Of a stretch of 64,000 nt of DNA, positions 60,209-64,000 are shown in pieces; the first letter of the stretch is position 1; each line of letters starts with the position of its first letter. Under the pieces are notes generated by a model. That model ran no database searches. It saw nothing but the letters and a program-made list of their open reading frames with translations, and was not told the origin of the DNA. Location: assembly GCF_002814095.1 (NCBI RefSeq), contig NZ_CP021913.1, positions 4,222,501-4,286,500 on the forward strand, written 5' to 3'. The position numbers and the translations under genes were made by a program. This DNA comes from Sagittula sp. P11 (GTDB lineage: Bacteria > Pseudomonadota > Alphaproteobacteria > Rhodobacterales > Rhodobacteraceae).

Positions 60209-62974
60209 ATGACGCTGGAAAGCCGCATCACCCGCCTGCCACGCCCCTTCGATCCCGAGAAGGGAGAGGAAACCCTGTCGAGCGCCCCCTGGGCCAGCGG
60301 CGCCGTTGCCGACCTGCTGCGCGGCACCGGCGGCTCGTCACCCTATCTCAAGGGGCTGATCGCGCGAGAGAGCGACTGGCTCGAAGAGGCGGCGGGCGAC
60401 ATGGAGGCGGCGCTGGCGGCGGTACACGCCGGTCTGCGCGAGGTGGCGCCCGATACGCTCGGCAGCGCGCTCAGGCAGGCGAAGCGCCGGATCGCCCTGC
60501 TGACCGCACTCTGCGACCTTGCCGGCGCGTGGGAGCTGGAGGACGTCACCGGCGCGCTGAGCGATTTCGCCGACCTGGCGGTCACGCTGGCGCTGCAGGC
60601 GGCCGTGGGTCACGAGATCCGGCGCGGCAAGCTGCCCGGCATGAGCGCCGACGATGTGGAGACGGCGGGGGGCGCGGCGGTGCTGGCCATGGGCAAGATG
60701 GGCGCGGGAGAGCTGAACTATTCTTCCGACATCGACCTGATCTGCCTCTTCGACGAAACCCGCTACGATCCCGACGACTACTTCGAGGCGCGCTCGGCCC
60801 TCGTGCGCGCCACGCGCAAGATGTCGTCGATGCTGAACGATCCCACGGGCGAGGGGTATGTCTTCCGCACCGACCTGCGGCTGAGGCCCGACCCCTCGGT
60901 GACGCCGGTCATCATGGCGATGGAAGCGGCGGAGCGGTATTACGAGAGCTTCGGGCGCACCTGGGAACGCGCGGCCTATATCAAGGCGCGGCCCTCGGCG
61001 GGGGACATCCCGGCGGCGGAGCGGTTCCTGGCTGCGCTGAAACCCTTCGTCTGGCGCAAGCATCTCGACTTTGCGGCGATCCAGGACGCGCATGACATGC
61101 GGCTGCGCATCCGGTCGCACAAGCGGCTGCACGGGCCGGTGACGCTGGCCGGGCACAACATGAAGCTGGGGCGCGGCGGCATCCGCGAGATCGAGTTCTT
61201 CACCCAGACGCGCCAGCTGATCGCCGGCGGCCGCGACCGGGACCTTCGGGTGCGCGGCACGGTGGAGGGGCTGCGGGCGCTGACCGCCAAGGGTTGGGTG
61301 CCGGAGGATGTCTCGGAAAAGCTGGTCTGCCACTACCGTGCGCACCGCGAGGTGGAACACCGCATCCAGATGGTCAACGACACCCAGACCCACGACATGC
61401 CGACCAGCGAGGAGGGGCTGAACCGCATCGCCTGCCTCATGGGCTGCGACCTGGCCGACCTGGAGACAAAGATCGTCGACCGCCTGACAGAGGTGCATTC
61501 CCTGACGGAGGGCTTCTTCGCCCCCGACTCGTCTGCCCCCTGTGCCGAACCGGAGGTCTTCGAGGACAGCGACCTGCCGCGCCGCTGGTCGACCTATCCC
61601 TGCCTGCGCTCGGAACGCGCCCAGCAACTGTGGCAGCGCGTGCGGCCGGAGATCCTGCGCCGCCTCGCCGCCACCGCCCGGCCCGAAGAGGCGCTGGCCG
61701 CCTTCGACGGTTTCCTGAAAGGGCTGCCCGCGGGCGTGCAGTTGTTCGCGCTGTTCGAGGCCAATCCGCAGCTCGCCGACCTGCTGGTGGACATCGTCGG
61801 CACCTCGCCCGACCTTGCCGTCTACCTCGCGCGCAACGCGTCCGTGCTGGACGCGGTCATCGCCGGGGATTTCTGGAGCCAGTGGCCCGGACGGACCCGG
61901 CTGGCAGAAGAGCTGTCGCGCGTGCTGGAGGCCGAACCGGACTACGAACGGCGCCTCGACCTCGCGCGCCGCTGGGCCAAGGAATGGCACTTCCGCGCGG
62001 GCGTGCACCTCCTGCGCGGGATGATGGCGCCGGAGGAGGCGGGCCGCGCCTATGCCGACCTTGCCGAAGCCGTGCTGGCGGCAATCTGGCCGGTGGTGCA
62101 GGAGGAATTCGCGCTGAAACACGGCGCGCCGCCGGGACGCGGTGCCGTGGTGCTGGGGATGGGCTCGCTCGGGGCTGGGCGGCTGCACGCGCGCTCCGAC
62201 CTCGACCTTATCGTGATCTACGATCCGCAGGACGTCGAGAGCTCGGACGGCCGCCGGCCGCTGCCCTCGCGCACCTATTACGCGCGGCTGACGCAGGCGC
62301 TGGTGACGGCGATGACCGCGCGCATGTCCGAGGGGCGGCTCTATGAGGTCGACATGCGGCTCCGTCCCTCCGGCAACCAGGGGCCGGTGGCGACCTCCTG
62401 GGCGTCTTTCCAGCGTTACCAGCAGGAAGAGGCCTGGACCTGGGAGCACCTCGCGCTGACCCGTGCGCGGGTGATCGCAGGCCCGCGCGGCTTCGCCGAC
62501 GACGTGGAGGCCTTCCGGCTGGACCTGCTGGCCGAGCCGCGCGACCGCACGAAAGTGCTGTCGGAGGTGGCCAGCATGCTGCGCCGGATCGAGGCGGCAA
62601 AGGGCGGCTCCGGCCCGTGGGACGCCAAGATCGGCCCGGGCCGGATGCAGGAGATCGAACTGATCGGGCAGGCGGCGGCGCTGACCGCCGGGAAGCCGGT
62701 GCGCCAGACGCCAAGGGCGCTGCGGGCGGCGGACTGGCTCGACAGCGGCCCGCTGGTGGCGGCCTACGAACTCGCCTGGTCGTTGCAGATCGGCGCGCGG
62801 CTGGTCAGCGACAAGCCGCTCGACCCCGACACGCTGGGTGCGGGCGGCTGCGCCTTCCTGCTGCGGCTGACCGGGCACGAGACCCTCGACGCGCTGCGCG
62901 AGGAACTGGATACGCGCACCGCGCGCGCCGCGGGCATCATCCGGGCGGTCCTGCCCGAAGGAGAAGAGACATGA
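60209..62974 (+). CDS. glnE: Glutamine synthetase adenylyltransferase/deadenylase
   Basis: GlnE adds AMP to, or removes it from, glutamine synthetase according to PII and glutamine status. The 921-residue protein has two nucleotidyltransferase domains: GKMGAGELNYSSDIDLICLF near residue 165 (deadenylase) and GSLGAGRLHARSDLDLIVIY near 652 (adenylase), each with a DxD pair. The regulatory helical region lies between. Its stop overlaps the next small gene (ATGA). Confidence 0.97.
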   Translation: MTLESRITRLPRPFDPEKGEETLSSAPWASGAVADLLRGTGGSSPYLKGLIARESDWLEEAAGDMEAALAAVHAGLREVAPDTLGSALRQAKRRIALLTALCDLAGAWELEDVTGALSDFADLAVTLALQAAVGHEIRRGKLPGMSADDVETAGGAAVLAMGKMGAGELNYSSDIDLICLFDETRYDPDDYFEARSALVRATRKMSSMLNDPTGEGYVFRTDLRLRPDPSVTPVIMAMEAAERYYESFGRTWERAAYIKARPSAGDIPAAERFLAALKPFVWRKHLDFAAIQDAHDMRLRIRSHKRLHGPVTLAGHNMKLGRGGIREIEFFTQTRQLIAGGRDRDLRVRGTVEGLRALTAKGWVPEDVSEKLVCHYRAHREVEHRIQMVNDTQTHDMPTSEEGLNRIACLMGCDLADLETKIVDRLTEVHSLTEGFFAPDSSAPCAEPEVFEDSDLPRRWSTYPCLRSERAQQLWQRVRPEILRRLAATARPEEALAAFDGFLKGLPAGVQLFALFEANPQLADLLVDIVGTSPDLAVYLARNASVLDAVIAGDFWSQWPGRTRLAEELSRVLEAEPDYERRLDLARRWAKEWHFRAGVHLLRGMMAPEEAGRAYADLAEAVLAAIWPVVQEEFALKHGAPPGRGAVVLGMGSLGAGRLHARSDLDLIVIYDPQDVESSDGRRPLPSRTYYARLTQALVTAMTARMSEGRLYEVDMRLRPSGNQGPVATSWASFQRYQQEEAWTWEHLALTRARVIAGPRGFADDVEAFRLDLLAEPRDRTKVLSEVASMLRRIEAAKGGSGPWDAKIGPGRMQEIELIGQAAALTAGKPVRQTPRALRAADWLDSGPLVAAYELAWSLQIGARLVSDKPLDPDTLGAGGCAFLLRLTGHETLDALREELDTRTARAAGIIRAVLPEGEET

Positions 62975-63228
62975 ACGACGCGGACCCCAAGGGGCTGATC
63001 CGGGAAGCCTACCGGATCGAGGGCATCACGATCGAGGAAAGCCGCTCGATCTTCTTCGACTGGGCGCTGTCGCTGCCGGTCGACACCGAGACAAGCACGC
63101 TGATCGCCGCGCTGCTGGAGGAGTACGGCCAGGAGGGCCACCCGATGACGGAAGTCCTGCGCGAAGGCCAGCACGGCATGGCCGCGCCGAAGCGGCGCGG
63201 CGGATGGCGTTCGCGCCCGCGCAACTGA
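62971..63228 (+). CDS. Conserved 85-residue protein coupled to glnE
   Basis: The start ATG 62971 overlaps the glnE TGA and has AAGGAGAAGAG upstream. The protein is soluble: MNDADPKGLIREAYRIEGIT, then ESRSIFFDWALSLP and LLEEYGQEGHPMTEVLREG, ending basic. I do not recognise a named family. Translational coupling suggests a role with GlnE or nitrogen regulation, which is inference from position. Confidence 0.75.
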   Translation: MNDADPKGLIREAYRIEGITIEESRSIFFDWALSLPVDTETSTLIAALLEEYGQEGHPMTEVLREGQHGMAAPKRRGGWRSRPRN

Positions 63229-63269
63229 TCGCGGGTCTCCCCTTCATCTTGGCAGAAATACCTCGGGGT

Positions 63270-63315
63270 CCGGGGCAGAGCCCCGGCCTGTCGGATCGGC
63301 GTCAGCCGATCCGAC
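63270..63315. repeat. Two inverted repeats between the glnE unit and eda
   Basis: CCGGGGC-AGA-GCCCCGG (63270-63286) is followed by GTCGGATCGGC-GTCA-GCCGATCCGAC (63290-63315), a perfect eleven-base stem. They lie between converging genes, so they may serve as terminators, although no T run follows. Confidence 0.6.
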
Positions 63316-63325
63316 ACGTGACACT

Positions 63326-63973
63326 TCACGCAAGGCGCGGCAGGGCCGCGGCCTCTCGGGCCAGCGCCTCGATCCCGGCCCAGTCGCCCGAAGAGACCAT
63401 GTCCTTCGGCGCCACCCAGCTGCCGCCGCAGCAGAGCACGTTCGACAGGCCGAGGTAGTCGCCCACGTTCTTCATGGACACGCCGCCGGTGGGGCAGAAG
63501 CGGACCTGCGGGATCGGCGCGCCGATGGCCTTGAGCGCGGGCACGCCGCCGTTGGCCTCCGCCGGGAAGAACTTCTGCACGGTATAGCCGCGCTCCAGCA
63601 GTTTCATCGCCTCCGACGCGGTGGCGGCACCCGGCAGCAGCGGCAGGTCGGCGGCCTCGCAGGCGTCGAGGATGCGGTCGGTGGCGCCCGGCGAGACGCC
63701 GAATTTTGCGCCTGCGGCCACGGCCTTTTCCACGTCCTCGGGTGTCAGGAGCGTGCCCGCGCCGACCACGCCGCCCTCGACCTTCGCCATCTCGGATATC
63801 GCGTCGAGCGCCGCGGGGGTGCGCAGCGTCACCTCGAGCACGGGCAGGCCGCCCTTGACCAGTGCCTCGGCGAGGCCGCGCGCCTTCGAGGCGTCGTCGA
63901 TCACGAGAACCGGGATCACCGGGGCGAGGCGGCAGAGGCGCTCGCTTTCGCGGCTGGCGTCGGCTGGGGTCAT
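63326..63973 (-). CDS. eda: 2-Keto-3-deoxy-6-phosphogluconate aldolase
   Basis: Eda cleaves KDPG to pyruvate and glyceraldehyde 3-phosphate in the Entner-Doudoroff pathway (and KHG in related roles). The 215-residue protein shows catalytic E47 in VLEVTLRTPAAL and the Schiff-base K134 in TVQKFFPAEANGG, with GAGTLLTPEDVEKA between. Length is normal. The partner edd lies outside the window, if present nearby. Confidence 0.95.
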   Translation of the reverse strand: MTPADASRESERLCRLAPVIPVLVIDDASKARGLAEALVKGGLPVLEVTLRTPAALDAISEMAKVEGGVVGAGTLLTPEDVEKAVAAGAKFGVSPGATDRILDACEAADLPLLPGAATASEAMKLLERGYTVQKFFPAEANGGVPALKAIGAPIPQVRFCPTGGVSMKNVGDYLGLSNVLCCGGSWVAPKDMVSSGDWAGIEALAREAAALPRLA

Positions 63974-64000
63974 GGGGAGCGTCCTTTTCGAGTATTTGTG

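Overview
The window is a continuous stretch of high-GC alphaproteobacterial chromosome, densely packed with mostly housekeeping genes. It points to the Rhodobacterales (Rhodobacteraceae/Roseobacteraceae). The evidence is the C4 haem pathway (hemA-type 5-aminolevulinate synthase plus a HemB lacking the zinc cysteines), a bacterial leucyl-transferase (Bpt), intracellular PHA depolymerase, an Entner-Doudoroff aldolase, a TRAP transporter of the mannitol/2-oxoacid type, EctD, a carnitine dehydrogenase/thioesterase fusion, and candidate CtrA and FNR boxes. No species can be named from the sequence alone. I found no rRNA, tRNA, prophage, insertion sequence, CRISPR array or other mobile island.

Layout. 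1-5.1 kb: a truncated class A penicillin-binding protein, a SYLF lipoprotein, hemB and an orphan ectoine hydroxylase ectD on the minus strand, then a small membrane protein on the plus strand. 5.4-9.4 kb: mfd and a small secreted excalibur-type protein. 9.6-12.6 kb: a tightly coupled minus-strand operon (virulence-factor-family protein, MetF-like reductase, HAD phosphatase, methyl-H4folate methyltransferase) that looks like a one-carbon methyl-transfer unit. 12.9-15.5 kb: sulfotransferase, Ppx/GppA, RlmE. 15.9-19.6 kb: an operon-like run of SGNH hydrolase, lipocalin-like lipoprotein, carnitine dehydrogenase-thioesterase fusion and glycerate 2-kinase. 19.6-24 kb: divergent sulfotransferase-like and glycosyltransferase genes, a membrane protein, an M20 peptidase and a small SMR-like protein. 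24.3-28.7 kb: hemA (with an FNR-like box), a RodZ-like protein with two C-terminal domains, and ispG. 28.7-36.4 kb: a periplasmic redox/protease operon (M48 protease, DsbA, thioredoxin-like), an aminotransferase, a cell-wall amidase and PBP1A. 36.7-43.9 kb: GST, phaZ, a small kinase, prfB, membrane proteins and an XRE regulator with a likely self-operator. 43.9-47 kb: the ilvI-orf-ilvH operon behind a readable ilv leader peptide and attenuator. 47.7-56.3 kb: a cache histidine kinase/LuxR-type regulator pair, an MFS exporter and an enlarged TRAP transporter. 56.5-64 kb: bpt, RDD and DUF2852 proteins, YbaK, a quinone reductase-like flavoprotein, glnE with a coupled small gene, and eda.

The strongest items beyond ordinary annotation are regulatory. 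They are the complete ilv attenuator with its 15-residue leader peptide, two matching 19-nt palindromes upstream of the DUF2852 gene, a palindrome 21 bp ahead of the XRE regulator gene, and a 38-nt dispersed repeat (36/38 identical) placed between two pairs of convergent gene ends. I did not find an obviously new defence, mobile or biosynthetic system. The least-explained gene sets are the methyl-transfer operon, the unknown gene embedded between ilvI and ilvH, and the enlarged TRAP subunits next to an orphan-looking sensor pair.
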